NCBI GenBank assembly: GCA_964461765.1
Contig: CAYWVS010000002.1
Location: 1 to 64,000 of the forward strand
DNA from: JAVVUJ01 sp964461765
GTDB lineage: Bacteria; Bacillota; Clostridia; Peptostreptococcales; Anaerovoracaceae
Direction of reading: 5' to 3'
Length of the DNA stretch: 64,000 bases
Part shown: in pieces, positions 25,620 through 35,600 of the stretch
Layout: each line of letters opens with the position of its first letter
How positions within the stretch are numbered: the first letter of the stretch is position 1
Program-made: the position numbers and the translations under genes
Notes under the pieces: model-generated
Told to the model about the DNA's origin: nothing
What the model saw: the letters and a program-made list of their open reading frames with translations, nothing else
Database searches by the model: none

Positions 25620-26249
25620 TTATTGTTCACTGATGAATTGCCACTTTACCGGAGTTCCGTAAAATTCAATCACTCTATGGGAGATTTGAGTTGCCTCTTG
25701 CAGATTGTGGGTCACCAAAACAACTGTGTTTCCATATTTTCTCCAATTCTCACCGAGCCTTTCAATGACTCTTTGGTGCAGTTTATGATCCAACCCTTTA
25801 AAGGGTTCGTCCATGAGAAGAAGTTGTCCACGCTTTAATTTAGTATAGCAAAGGGCTCTGGCGATAGCGATTCTTCGCTGCATGCCTCCGCTCATTTCTG
25901 AAATAGACATTTTCCTAGAATGAGTAATTTCCAAAAGCTCCAATACCTCCCCCATTATTTCCTCCGTCTTTTTAGATTGGTTTAACACCAATCGTATATT
26001 TTCCTCACCATTGAGCCAGGGTAGCAATCGATCTTCTTGAAAAACATAGGAAAAGGAGTTTTTATCCATGCCCCTTACGGAACCGCTTTTGTACTGTACA
26101 AGACCTGCTAAAATCTTTAAGAACGTACTTTTGCCACAGCCGGAAGCACCTACTATAGAGGTTATTTCATGTGTGGCAAGAGAAATGCTAAAATCTTTAA
26201 AAATCATAGATTTTCCATAACCTTGGTTTAGGTTTTTAACTTCTATCAT
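25620..26249 (-). CDS. ABC transporter ATP-binding protein
   Basis: The 209-residue ATPase has Walker A GASGCGKST (about residues 34-42), the signature MSGGMQRRIAIARAL, Walker B LLMDEPFKGLD and the H-loop VTHNL. It resembles ATPases of nitrate/sulfonate/taurine-type importers. It overlaps the permease gene by 14 bp and completes a three-gene importer with the permease and lipoprotein upstream. Two short inverted repeats follow it (25570-25588 and 25602-25613), but neither is a convincing terminator on this strand. Confidence 0.92.
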   Translation of the reverse strand: MIEVKNLNQGYGKSMIFKDFSISLATHEITSIVGASGCGKSTFLKILAGLVQYKSGSVRGMDKNSFSYVFQEDRLLPWLNGEENIRLVLNQSKKTEEIMGEVLELLEITHSRKMSISEMSGGMQRRIAIARALCYTKLKRGQLLLMDEPFKGLDHKLHQRVIERLGENWRKYGNTVVLVTHNLQEATQISHRVIEFYGTPVKWQFISEQ

Positions 26250-27021
26250 TGATATACCTCATGGTGATTTTCTGAATCCTATCAATAATGAAAAACCTAA
26301 TTATTTTTTCAAATAGGAAACTTAAAATAAAAATTGCAACAATCCAAGCGAATAATTCCTCAGTATTCAAATAAATCTTTGATTCTAAAAGTTGATATCC
26401 TAAAGAAAACCTTGGGCTACATAAAACCTCTGCTGCTACTACGGTTTTCCAAGATAATCCACAAACAAGCTTCAATGCGGCATGAAAATATGATACTACT
26501 CCCGGAAGATAAATATAGAGTATTTGTTTTTTTAGGGATACCTGATAAACCCGAGCCATTTCCAAATATTCTTTATTTAATCCATCCAAGCCTTCCAGTA
26601 TATTGGTATATACCACGGGAAAGCACATAAGAAAACACACGAAGATAGGGACATTAGCAGCTTTAACCCAAAGCAACATAAAGATAATTACCGCCATCAC
26701 AGGAATGGTTTTTAATGCATTCACAAAAGGCCTCAGGAATTCTCTTAAGGCTAAAATAAAATAGGATCCTATAGCCATCAGGTTTCCCAAGAACAGTGAT
26801 ATAAAAATTCCCATAAGCACCCGGTACAGGGTGGCCAATACATTGACGTAAAATCCACCTGTTCCCATCAATCGGATCAAAGATCGAAAAGAATCCAAAG
26901 GTGAAGGCAACAAAAGGCTGTTGTTCAGCCATTTGCTGAGGATAGTCCAAAGAAATATCCATAGGAAAATATTTAATATGTATGTAAGATACTTATTTGA
27001 ATTCATAGTAAAATTTTTCAC
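26236..27021 (-). CDS. ABC transporter permease
   Basis: The 261-residue protein has about six transmembrane segments and the binding-protein-dependent permease (EAA) loop, seen here as EGLDGLNKEYLEMARVYQV. The GTG start at 27021 has GGGGGAAGG upstream and overlaps the lipoprotein gene by 29 bp; ATG 27006 is an alternative. It forms the membrane channel of the importer. The family resembles SsuC/TauC permeases; the substrate is not known. Confidence 0.88.
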   Translation of the reverse strand: MKNFTMNSNKYLTYILNIFLWIFLWTILSKWLNNSLLLPSPLDSFRSLIRLMGTGGFYVNVLATLYRVLMGIFISLFLGNLMAIGSYFILALREFLRPFVNALKTIPVMAVIIFMLLWVKAANVPIFVCFLMCFPVVYTNILEGLDGLNKEYLEMARVYQVSLKKQILYIYLPGVVSYFHAALKLVCGLSWKTVVAAEVLCSPRFSLGYQLLESKIYLNTEELFAWIVAIFILSFLFEKIIRFFIIDRIQKITMRYINDRS

Positions 27022-27964
27022 CCGGTAGCCTTCCCCCTATGGATTTGGGGTCAAAAGAATTCAAAATACCATAAAAACTCTCAAGCTCCTCAGCTCCATT
27101 TGCGCCAGTTAAAAATACGATATTACATTTTGGAATTGCTTTTTCCACAATCACTTTATCAGAAAGAATTTCAAAGTTTACAATTAATTCAGAAGCTTCC
27201 CTAGGATGATTATTTACTTTATTTACAGAATCAGAGTAAGAAATCATGAATTCCTCTGCCGCCCCCGGATTGCTCTCCACAAAGCTCCTTTGGGCAATTA
27301 CAGCACCCATGGGTAAGGATCTTCCCTCCATGTTTTCCCACTCAGAGTTTAAGTCAAATGCAACTGACAGGGTATCTTTTTTCTGGGTGGCCACAGTGAC
27401 AAAAGGCTCCGGCAATAGTGCAACTGCATCCTTTTCTGTCATTAACGCAGTCATTACATCTGTATGGTTTGCCATCCATTTAACATCCAAATCCTGATCC
27501 ATTTTTATATTATATTGACTTAATATGTACTGTAAAATGTATTCCGGGACGCTTCCCTTGCCGGAAGCATAGATTTCTTTACCTTTTAAATCTTCCAGAT
27601 TGTTTAGGCTTGTCCCATTTTCCACCAGATATAAAACTCCCAATGTGTTAACTCCTAGACAAACCACCTCTCCTTGAGTTTTTTCGTATATAATGGCGGC
27701 CAAATTTGATGGAACAGTTGCTATATCCACCTCTCCTGTAATAACCTTAGACACTATTTCATCGGGGTTTTGATATAGATTGACGGCATAACGATCAGAC
27801 TCTTCCATCAGATAGACCATTCCCATTCCTGTTGGACCCTTCAACGCGGCAATTGCAATAGGTTCCCCGGCTTTGATGCTTTGCTCTTGACCACATCCTG
27901 TAGCCGACAAAACCATCAGGGTTAAAACTAAAAGGAATAAAACGATTTTTTTATAAGTTTTCAT
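26993..27964 (-). CDS. ABC transporter substrate-binding lipoprotein, substrate unknown
   Basis: The 323-residue protein has a lipoprotein signal peptide ending at Cys24 (VLSATGCGQ). The mature part fits the type 2 periplasmic-binding fold of the NMT1/SsuA-like group: GEVDIATVPSNLAAI, LEDLKGKEIYASGKGS and DAVALLPEPFVTVA are typical blocks. It would capture the ligand outside the membrane for the permease and ATPase that follow. No riboswitch or diagnostic neighbour points to thiamine precursors, nitrate or sulfonates. Confidence 0.87.
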   Translation of the reverse strand: MKTYKKIVLFLLVLTLMVLSATGCGQEQSIKAGEPIAIAALKGPTGMGMVYLMEESDRYAVNLYQNPDEIVSKVITGEVDIATVPSNLAAIIYEKTQGEVVCLGVNTLGVLYLVENGTSLNNLEDLKGKEIYASGKGSVPEYILQYILSQYNIKMDQDLDVKWMANHTDVMTALMTEKDAVALLPEPFVTVATQKKDTLSVAFDLNSEWENMEGRSLPMGAVIAQRSFVESNPGAAEEFMISYSDSVNKVNNHPREASELIVNFEILSDKVIVEKAIPKCNIVFLTGANGAEELESFYGILNSFDPKSIGGRLPGEKFYYEFK

Positions 27965-28016
27965 AACTATAGCCTTTCTTTTACATTTTCTACTGGTAAG
28001 TATACTTCAATTGATG

Positions 28017-28036
28017 TATAATGTATATTGTACATT
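28017..28036 (+). promoter_or_regulatory. TATAAT box with overlapping inverted repeat
   Basis: A TATAAT (28017-28022) lies 40 bp upstream of the UspA-like gene. It overlaps a perfect inverted repeat AATGTA-TATTG-TACATT (28020-28036) that would sit around the transcription start. This geometry suits a repressor site. No -35 hexamer of good quality is seen. Confidence 0.4.
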
Positions 28037-28061
28037 AACTTAAAATAATAAGGTGATATAA

Positions 28062-28448
28062 ATGAAGAATATAATGGTATGTGTAACCCAACAAAAAACT
28101 TGCGAAAGGTTAATTCAGTTTGGTCATCAACTTTTAAATGAAAATAAAGAGACGGAACCAGGAGAATTATTTATCATTCATGTAGCTCACTATCAATTTA
28201 ACTTTCTCGGTAATAATAAAGAAAGTGTAGCTTTGGAGTATTTATATGAAAAAGCTTTAGAATTTGGTGCTAATCTGACGGTGGTGCGATCCAACGATGT
28301 AATCTCCACTTTAGCTGATTTAATTCATAAAAATAAAATCACCCATGTGGTGGCCGGAGCCTCAGGTGATGCACAAAGCAACTCAAATATGATGACCAAG
28401 CTACAGGATTCCATTTCGCAATCCGTGGAGCTGATCATCGTACCTTAA
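28062..28448 (+). CDS. UspA/KdpD-like universal stress domain protein
   Basis: The 128-residue protein has the alternating strand-helix pattern of a single universal-stress domain: NIMVCVTQQKTCERLI at the N-terminus, ELFIIHVAH in the middle and THVVAGASGDA near residues 94-104, followed by VELIIVP. The layout is like the Usp domain of KdpD, which binds nucleotides or cyclic di-AMP in some members. It is divergent from the ABC importer lipoprotein and ends one base before the convergent pyk gene. Its target is unknown. Confidence 0.65.
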   Translation: MKNIMVCVTQQKTCERLIQFGHQLLNENKETEPGELFIIHVAHYQFNFLGNNKESVALEYLYEKALEFGANLTVVRSNDVISTLADLIHKNKITHVVAGASGDAQSNSNMMTKLQDSISQSVELIIVP

Positions 28449-29903
28449 TTATATATCCTTACCTACTATGTGAATACTCATCCTATTTGTTTTTCCTTCC
28501 ACCCCTACCGGTAACCCGGCTGTAATGACAATGATGTCACCGTTATGAAAGAAGCTATGGTCGAGACCCTTTTTCGCTGTAGCTTTAAAAAGTTCATCTG
28601 CAGATTCTTTTGCCTCTATTACCATGGGATACACTCCCCAAATTAAGGATAATCGTCTGGCCATTCTTTCAGACATGGTAAAAGCTATAATCGGTGCTTT
28701 AGGTCTAAATTTAGATACTACAGATGCCGTATATCCTGAAGAAGTGGGTGTTAAAATGGCTTTGGCTTTTAGCCCATATGCACTGGTGCAGGTTGCATAC
28801 CCTATGGCATTGGTAATGCTCTCATTTCTGTCAGGCATCTGCTCAGCCAATAATTTTTCGTAGTCTAAATTGTCCTCAGCAGTTTCCGCAATCTCCATCA
28901 TTCTGGTTACGGCTTCCACCGGATATTTTCCTGCTGCCGTTTCACCGGAGAGCATGATGACATCTGTGCCATCAAAGATGGCATTTGCCACATCCGCCAC
29001 TTCCGCCCTTGTAGGTCTTGGATTTCTGATCATAGAATCCATCATTTGAGTAGCAGTTACTACAAATTTACCCAGTTTGTTACATTTTTTTATAATTCTC
29101 TTTTGGTAAATAGGAACCTTTTCTGCAGGTATTTCAACGCCTAAATCACCTCGAGCCACCATGATTCCATCAGCGACCTTGATAATCTCGTCGATATTAT
29201 CTACCCCTTCCTTGTTTTCGATTTTAGCTATGATTCGAATATGGGAGGCACCCCTGTCGTTTAAAAGCCAACGCATTTCTTCAATATCCGCTGCCTTTCT
29301 CACGAAAGAAGCCGCTATAAAATCGATATCCTGAGCGATTCCAAACTCAATATCTGCTTTATCCTTATCTGTAATGGCCGGCAGCTTAACCTTCACCCCC
29401 GGTACATTAACGCTCTTGTAATCCTTTACTTCTCCGCCGTTCTTCACGGTACAAATCAATTCGTTTCCTTTGATTTCTTTTATAGTCAATCCTACCAGAC
29501 CATCATCAATGAGAACCATATCCCCTACGGCTACATCTGAAATGAGTCCTGCATAAGAAATGCTACACCTGTCTTGATTGCCCATCACATCTTCCGTAGT
29601 CAGGGTAAAGGTTTGCCCTTCGTTTAAACAAACTATTCCTCCCTCAAATTTTCCGGTTCTGATTTCCGGCCCCTTTGTATCTAATATGATGGAGACGGGT
29701 ATTCCCAACTTTTCTCTGACTTCCTTAACAAGATTCATTTTCTTCTCATGCTCTTCGTGAGTGCCGTGGGAAAAATTAAATCTTGCACCATTCATACCGG
29801 CTTGCATCATTTTCGTCAGAATTTCCTTGTCCTCACTAGCCGGACCAATGGTACAAATAATTTTTGTTTTTTTCAATAAATTCACCTGTTTTACATGCTT
29901 CAT
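28449..29903 (-). CDS. pyk: Pyruvate kinase
   Basis: The 484-residue glycolytic enzyme makes pyruvate and ATP from phosphoenolpyruvate. Visible motifs include TKIICTIGPAS, ARFNFSHG, the catalytic-site FVRKAADIEEM and IMVARGDLGVEIP. It ends after the normal C-terminal domain without the extra PEP-utiliser domain found in some Bacillota. The start at 29903 follows CAGGAGGTAATT; a frame to 29924 is weaker. It lies downstream of pfkA and dnaE on the same strand, with a phosphate cotransporter gene in between. Confidence 0.97.
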   Translation of the reverse strand: MKHVKQVNLLKKTKIICTIGPASEDKEILTKMMQAGMNGARFNFSHGTHEEHEKKMNLVKEVREKLGIPVSIILDTKGPEIRTGKFEGGIVCLNEGQTFTLTTEDVMGNQDRCSISYAGLISDVAVGDMVLIDDGLVGLTIKEIKGNELICTVKNGGEVKDYKSVNVPGVKVKLPAITDKDKADIEFGIAQDIDFIAASFVRKAADIEEMRWLLNDRGASHIRIIAKIENKEGVDNIDEIIKVADGIMVARGDLGVEIPAEKVPIYQKRIIKKCNKLGKFVVTATQMMDSMIRNPRPTRAEVADVANAIFDGTDVIMLSGETAAGKYPVEAVTRMMEIAETAEDNLDYEKLLAEQMPDRNESITNAIGYATCTSAYGLKAKAILTPTSSGYTASVVSKFRPKAPIIAFTMSERMARRLSLIWGVYPMVIEAKESADELFKATAKKGLDHSFFHNGDIIVITAGLPVGVEGKTNRMSIHIVGKDI

Positions 29904-29933
29904 AATTACCTCCTGAGAGTTCATTTATTTATT

Positions 29934-31610
29934 TTATAATACGTGAATAAAGTTTACATCTGCCAAAACAGCATCTGCAATATTATCCGCATGATCTCCC
30001 ACTCTCTCTATATTATGGATAATATCAGAGTAAATAACCGTCAACTCCGGCGAACATTTACCTTGATTTAATCGTTGCATATGATTTTCTCTTAAAATTT
30101 CTTCCAATACATCTAATTTGTCTTCTAATTTTTTCACATTTCTCGCCAAATCCTCGTCCCCTTTTTCCAAAGCTTCAAAGGCATAAGCTACAAGCTTACC
30201 TGCCCTGTCAAAGGCATCTGCCAACTCCTCTTTGGCTTCATTGGAAAATACATACTTCTTTTCATTTTTTATCAGTGCAAATTCAGCAATATTTGTGCAG
30301 TGATCCCCTATTCTTTCAATATCGCTTGCCACATGCATGAGTCCCCTGATTCTCATTGCTTGCTGCTCCGTTAACTCCGCTACAGTGGAAATTGACGAGA
30401 GATATTTTACCGTAGCAACCTGAAGAATATCCACCGTGTCTTCCGTTTCCATTACCTGATTAATGGCTTTGATATCTCCCTCCAAAAATGCGGTTTTAGC
30501 ATCGTGAATCATAGTAGAAGCAAAGGAAGCGATTCTGGAGAGCTCACTGGTAGCCAAGTGGATGGCAAATACCGGCTGATGTAAAATTTTATGATCTAAA
30601 TACATTGGAGTTCTATCATTTAACGCTATCTCCTCTCCGGGCAAAATCCTCGTTACTATTTTAACTAAAACCCAGATAAAGGGTATCCACAGCAGTGTAT
30701 TAACAACATTAAAAGTAGTATGAGCGTTGGCAATTTGTCTGGCGATTACCTCTATCTCCGGACCTTTAGGGGAAATGTAGGTTACAAATTTAGCATAAAG
30801 CGGAATAAACCAAATAAAGATTAAAGTCCCTGTCACATTAAATACTGTGTGAGCAATAGCAGTTCTCTTTGCATTGACGGTGGCACCAATGGTAGCCAAA
30901 AGGGCAGTGATGGTGGTACCGATATTGTCACCAAAGAGAATAGGCAAAGAGCCTTGGAGTCCAATGATACTGGATACTCCATCAGGACCTGCTTGTGAAG
31001 CCAGATTCTGTAATACTGCAATGGTAGCACTACTGCTCTGAACTAAAACCGTCATACCTGTGCCCAACAATACTCCTAAAGCCGGTATATTCTGTACGCT
31101 GATCATCATGTCAGCAAATACGGGAGAAGCGGCCAGAGGTTTCATTACTCCCCCCATGGTATTAATTCCTATAAATAAAAGACCAAAGGCAAAAATAGTT
31201 TGACCGATATGGTTAATCTGCTCCTTTTTAAAGAAAAAATAAAGAATAAATCCAACCACCACAATAGGCCAAATATAATCTCCTATTTTAAAAGCAATCA
31301 GTTGAGCCGTAATGGTGGTTCCGATATTGGCACCTAAAATGATACTGATGGATTGTGGCAAATTCATTAAGCCTGCACTGACAAATCCTATGACCATTAC
31401 CGTAGTTGCACTGCTGCTCTGAAGCACCGCCGTGGTCAGAGCTCCTGCCAGTATCCCAACCAATGGATTCTTAGTGAGCATTGCCAGAATACTTCTCATT
31501 CTTTCTCCTGCGGCTTTCTGCAATCCTTCACTCATTAAGTTCATTCCATATATAAAGATGGCCAACCCCCCAAGTAGTCCAAATACGATTTGTACAGTCT
31601 CATTGCTCAT
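29934..31610 (-). CDS. Na/Pi cotransporter family protein with PhoU-like tail
   Basis: The protein of about 558 residues has an N-terminal membrane part with the duplicated signature QSSSATTVM and QSSSATIAV of NptA-type sodium-phosphate cotransporters, and a C-terminal helical PhoU-like region (about residues 345-550) with repeats such as SDIERIGDHCTNIAEFA and IERVGDHADNIADAV. It likely imports phosphate with sodium. The ATG at 31610 is chosen as the start of the family sequence, with AGGAGG 14 bp upstream; the spacing is long. It lies between pfkA and pyk. Confidence 0.9.
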   Translation of the reverse strand: MSNETVQIVFGLLGGLAIFIYGMNLMSEGLQKAAGERMRSILAMLTKNPLVGILAGALTTAVLQSSSATTVMVIGFVSAGLMNLPQSISIILGANIGTTITAQLIAFKIGDYIWPIVVVGFILYFFFKKEQINHIGQTIFAFGLLFIGINTMGGVMKPLAASPVFADMMISVQNIPALGVLLGTGMTVLVQSSSATIAVLQNLASQAGPDGVSSIIGLQGSLPILFGDNIGTTITALLATIGATVNAKRTAIAHTVFNVTGTLIFIWFIPLYAKFVTYISPKGPEIEVIARQIANAHTTFNVVNTLLWIPFIWVLVKIVTRILPGEEIALNDRTPMYLDHKILHQPVFAIHLATSELSRIASFASTMIHDAKTAFLEGDIKAINQVMETEDTVDILQVATVKYLSSISTVAELTEQQAMRIRGLMHVASDIERIGDHCTNIAEFALIKNEKKYVFSNEAKEELADAFDRAGKLVAYAFEALEKGDEDLARNVKKLEDKLDVLEEILRENHMQRLNQGKCSPELTVIYSDIIHNIERVGDHADNIADAVLADVNFIHVL

Positions 31611-31636
31611 TGCTTTTGTCTTTCCTCCTCTTGGAA

Positions 31637-31674
31637 AAGCACTGCTCTGTATATACAGGATCAAAGCAGTGCTT
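31637..31674 (-). terminator. Hairpin between pfkA and the Na/Pi cotransporter gene
   Basis: A 10-bp perfect stem, AAGCACTGCT paired with AGCAGTGCTT, encloses an inner palindrome CTGTATATACAG. On the minus strand it is followed by only a short T run (TTTT then CC). It could be a partial terminator or a processing site that uncouples the downstream genes from dnaE-pfkA. Confidence 0.5.
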
Positions 31675-31679
31675 GTTTG

Positions 31680-32642
31680 CTAAATTGATAAAATATCTGC
31701 TAACTTCATATAAGAATCATCCACGACTCTTTTTATTTTTAAAGCTTCCTCTAAATCATAATGTATGATTTCTGTTCCGGAAATACCGATTGCTTTACTG
31801 GAGCTGTCTTCCTTCAACAGTTCCACGGCTTTTTCTCCCATTCTGCTGGCAAGCATTCTGTCCTTTGCAGTAGGAGAACCACCTCTTTGAGTGTATCCTA
31901 AAACAACTACCTTTGTTTCCATGCCGGTTCTTTCTTCGATAGTCTTGGCCAATTGATCGGAAGTTATATCCACACCTTCAGCTCTTACAATAATGTTATG
32001 TAACTTTCCACGGTTTCTTCCCTGAATAAGCTTTCTGCAAATTTGATTAATATCCGTAGGAATTTCTGGTATTAAAATACTTTCCGCTCCACCGGTTAAC
32101 CCTGCATATAGTGCAATATCACCGCAGTGTCTTCCCATAACTTCGATAACCGTAGTTCTTTCGTGAGAAGAAGAGGTGTCTCTGACATTTCCCAAAGCAC
32201 TGAGTACCGTATTGACAGCTGTATCAAAGCCGATGGTAAAGTCTGTATAAGCCAGGTCATTGTCAATAGTTCCGGGTATGCCCATCACAGGGATTCCTGC
32301 TTTTGCCAATTCCAGCCCCCCGGTAAAGGATCCGTCCCCACCGATTACCACAAGCCCTTCAATTTCAAAGTTCTCCAACATACTCAAAGCTTTTCTAAAG
32401 CCCTCAGGTTCCATAAAGCTTTTGCTTCTGGCTGTTCTTAAAATGGTTCCTCCACGTTGAAGAATATCAGACACTGAGGAGGTTTTCATTTCCTCCAATT
32501 CACCGTGTATCAAACCCTCGTAACCACGATCTATTCCGTATACCTGCATGCCCTCATAAATGCCACACCTTACCACAGAACGAACGGCTGCATTCATTCC
32601 CGGTGCATCTCCGCCACTGGTCAATACGCCAATCTTTTTCAT
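31680..32642 (-). CDS. pfkA: 6-phosphofructokinase
   Basis: The 320-residue ATP-dependent enzyme phosphorylates fructose 6-phosphate, the committed step of glycolysis. Motifs are LTSGGDAPGMNAAVR (ATP site), GGDGSFTG, PGTIDNDLAYTD (catalytic Asp), MGRHCGDIAL and YTQRGGSPTA. The ATG follows GGAGGTAATAT. It is 34 bp downstream of dnaE and shares its operon, an arrangement common in Clostridia. Confidence 0.97.
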   Translation of the reverse strand: MKKIGVLTSGGDAPGMNAAVRSVVRCGIYEGMQVYGIDRGYEGLIHGELEEMKTSSVSDILQRGGTILRTARSKSFMEPEGFRKALSMLENFEIEGLVVIGGDGSFTGGLELAKAGIPVMGIPGTIDNDLAYTDFTIGFDTAVNTVLSALGNVRDTSSSHERTTVIEVMGRHCGDIALYAGLTGGAESILIPEIPTDINQICRKLIQGRNRGKLHNIIVRAEGVDITSDQLAKTIEERTGMETKVVVLGYTQRGGSPTAKDRMLASRMGEKAVELLKEDSSSKAIGISGTEIIHYDLEEALKIKRVVDDSYMKLADILSI

Positions 32643-32676
32643 ATATTACCTCCATGGTTAAACAAATTTATCCATG

Positions 32677-35600
32677 TTAAGTATAACATGTTCTTTTGGA
32701 GCTGCCAATTATTTTTTCTAATTTAGAAAAAAATAGTTCATCAGCAGAAATCCATAAGTTTTCCTTTGTTTTATATTTGTTTCCCGAACCTTCTGCTACA
32801 ATTATCACAGGAGTGTTACCTCTATGGTTCATCAAAAGGCCTTTAATGGCAGACAAAGTCTCTGCCTCATCCATTTCCTCCGGAATGGTAATGATCAAAG
32901 GTTTTGTTTTTTGTGACACCCTTTCAATGGATTCCGTATGGCTTATTGCATTCATATCTAAAATTCGGTCTGCTAAAATTTTAGGTTCTTCATCCTCTTT
33001 AAAATTCACCACCCCGCTTACAGCAACCACTTTATCTTCAGCGATGAATTGGCCATACTTTTCAAAGATATTGGGGAATACAATCACTTCAATGGTACCA
33101 AACAAATCTTCCAGGTTTACAAAAGCCATCATTTTTCCACTTTTGGTAATCAGCTTTTTTCTGGAAGTAATGATACCGGCAATGGTAACAGATGCACCGT
33201 CCTTTATATTTTCCGGCAATTCCGATTCATTAGCGTGAATAATTTCCTCCGAGGTTGCCGTCACCACTTTATTGATGGCATCTGCATAATCCTCTAAGGG
33301 ATGCCCTGTCAGATAAACCCCCAACATCTCTTTTTCCATGGCCATAAGCATATCCTTATGAAATTCTGTTACTTGTAGGTTGTTCCCCTCCAACTTTCCG
33401 CTATTCATAACATCGCTGTTGAGCTGAAAGAGATCCAACTGTCCTTCAATAGTCTTTCTGAAATGATTTTGTGCAGACTCCATGGCATCCTCGTAAATGC
33501 CTAATAAGTATGACCGACTCTTTCCCAGACAATCAAAGGCTCCGGCCTTAATCAGGCTTTCCACTGCTTTCTTATTGATGTGTTGAATGGAAATGCTATT
33601 GATAAATTGGGAAAAATCATGGGGCACGCCGTATTCCTCTCGCATGGCGATAATGGCATCTATTACACCGTCACCTACATTCTTTACACCCAGTAACCCA
33701 AACCGAATTTTTCCATTTTTTACAGAAAACTTCTTCTCACTCTCTCCTATGTCCGGAGGTAAGACCGGTATCTTCATCTCATTGCAATTCCTGATATACT
33801 TTGCAATCTGACTGGAGTCCCCCATGACGCTGGTCATGAGAGCTGCCATAAATTCCACGGGATAATAAGTTTTTAAAAACGCCGTTTCGTATGCCAAAAC
33901 TGCATAGGCAGCCGCATGGGATTTGTTAAAGGCATATTCTGCAAAGCTGATCATCTGATTAAAAATCTCCTTTGCCGTATCCTCAGGAATACCATTTTGG
34001 ACACAACCCTTTAATTCCTCTTCACCATCCTGTGCTTTTTTTCCAAAGACAAAGTATTCCTGCTCCTTCAACATCACGTCTCGTTTTTTCTTGCTCATGG
34101 CACGCCTGACCAAATCGCTTCTGCCATAGGAATACCCTGCCAAATCCCTTACGATCTGCATAACCTGCTCCTGATAGACAAGGCAGCCGTAGGTGACAGA
34201 CAGGATCGGCTCTAATTTTTCATGGGTATATCGCACCCGGGAAGGGTTTTTCTTATTTTCTATGTACGTAGGAATAGAAGCCATGGGACCCGGTCGAAAC
34301 AGAGAAATACCGGCCACCACATCTTCAAAGCAGTCCGGCTTCAGGTTTTTCATAAATTGCGTCATACCGGAGCTTTCCAACTGGAACACCCCTTGAGTAT
34401 TGCCGCTTCCAATGAGTTCATAAACCCTGGGGTCGTCATAGGGCATCTTTGAGAAGTCGATGGTTACACCGTGATTTTGTTCTATGAGATCTAGCGCATC
34501 TCGAATAACTGTTAAATTTCGGAGTCCAAGAAAGTCCATTTTTAAGAGACCTAATTCCTCAATGGTACCCATGGTAAACTGGGTACTGACCCCCTTGTCT
34601 GCCAAGTAAAGCGGTACGTAGTGGTTAATATCCTTTTTGGAAATAACCACTCCTGCGGCGTGAGTGGATGCATGGCGAGGCATACCCTCCAGTGCCTTTG
34701 CAGTGTCAATCAGATCTTTTACCTTTTTTTCGTTTTCATAAGCCGCCTTTAACTGGGGGGAAATCTCCAAGGCTCTTCCCAAGGTCATATGAAGGTCAAA
34801 AGGAATGGCTTTTGCAATGACGTCTACCTCTCCATAAGGCATATTTAAAGCTCTTCCCACATCTCTGATAGCAGCCTTTGCCTTCATGGTTCCGAAGGTG
34901 ATGATTTGAGCTACTTTTTCCGTTCCATATTTTTCGATTACATATTGAATGACTTCCTGCCTTCGCTCATAGCAAAAGTCAATATCGATATCCGGCATGC
35001 TGATTCTTTCTGGATTTAAAAACCGTTCAAAAATCAACCCATATTTTATGGGGTCAATATCCGTAATTTTTAGAGCATAAGCCACAATACTTCCTGCGGC
35101 GGAACCTCTACCAGGACCCACCATAATATGGTGCTCCTTGGCATAATTGATGAAATCCCAAACGATGAGGAAATATTCGATGTATCCCATGTTTTCGATG
35201 GTGGACAATTCATACTCTAATCGTTGTCGCAATTCTTCCGTTACCACCCCGTATCGGTAGATCATCCCTTCCTCGCAAAGCTCTCTTAAATACTCGCCCT
35301 TTGTCATACCTTCAGGGGCTGTAAACTCCGGTAGATGGATTTTGCCAAATTCAAATTCCACATTGCATCGTTCTGCAATCTTACCGGTATTTTCGATGGC
35401 CTCGGGAATGTCTGCAAACAGCTTCTCCATCTCATCCTCTGATTTCAGATAAAACTGGTCGTTAGGAAACTTCATACGATCCTCATCATCCACAGTTTTG
35501 GCCATTTGAATGCACATCAGAACATCATGAACCTTGGCGTCCTGTTGGTGGATATAATGAACGTCATTGGTGGCCACAAAGGGGATATCCGTTTCTTCCC

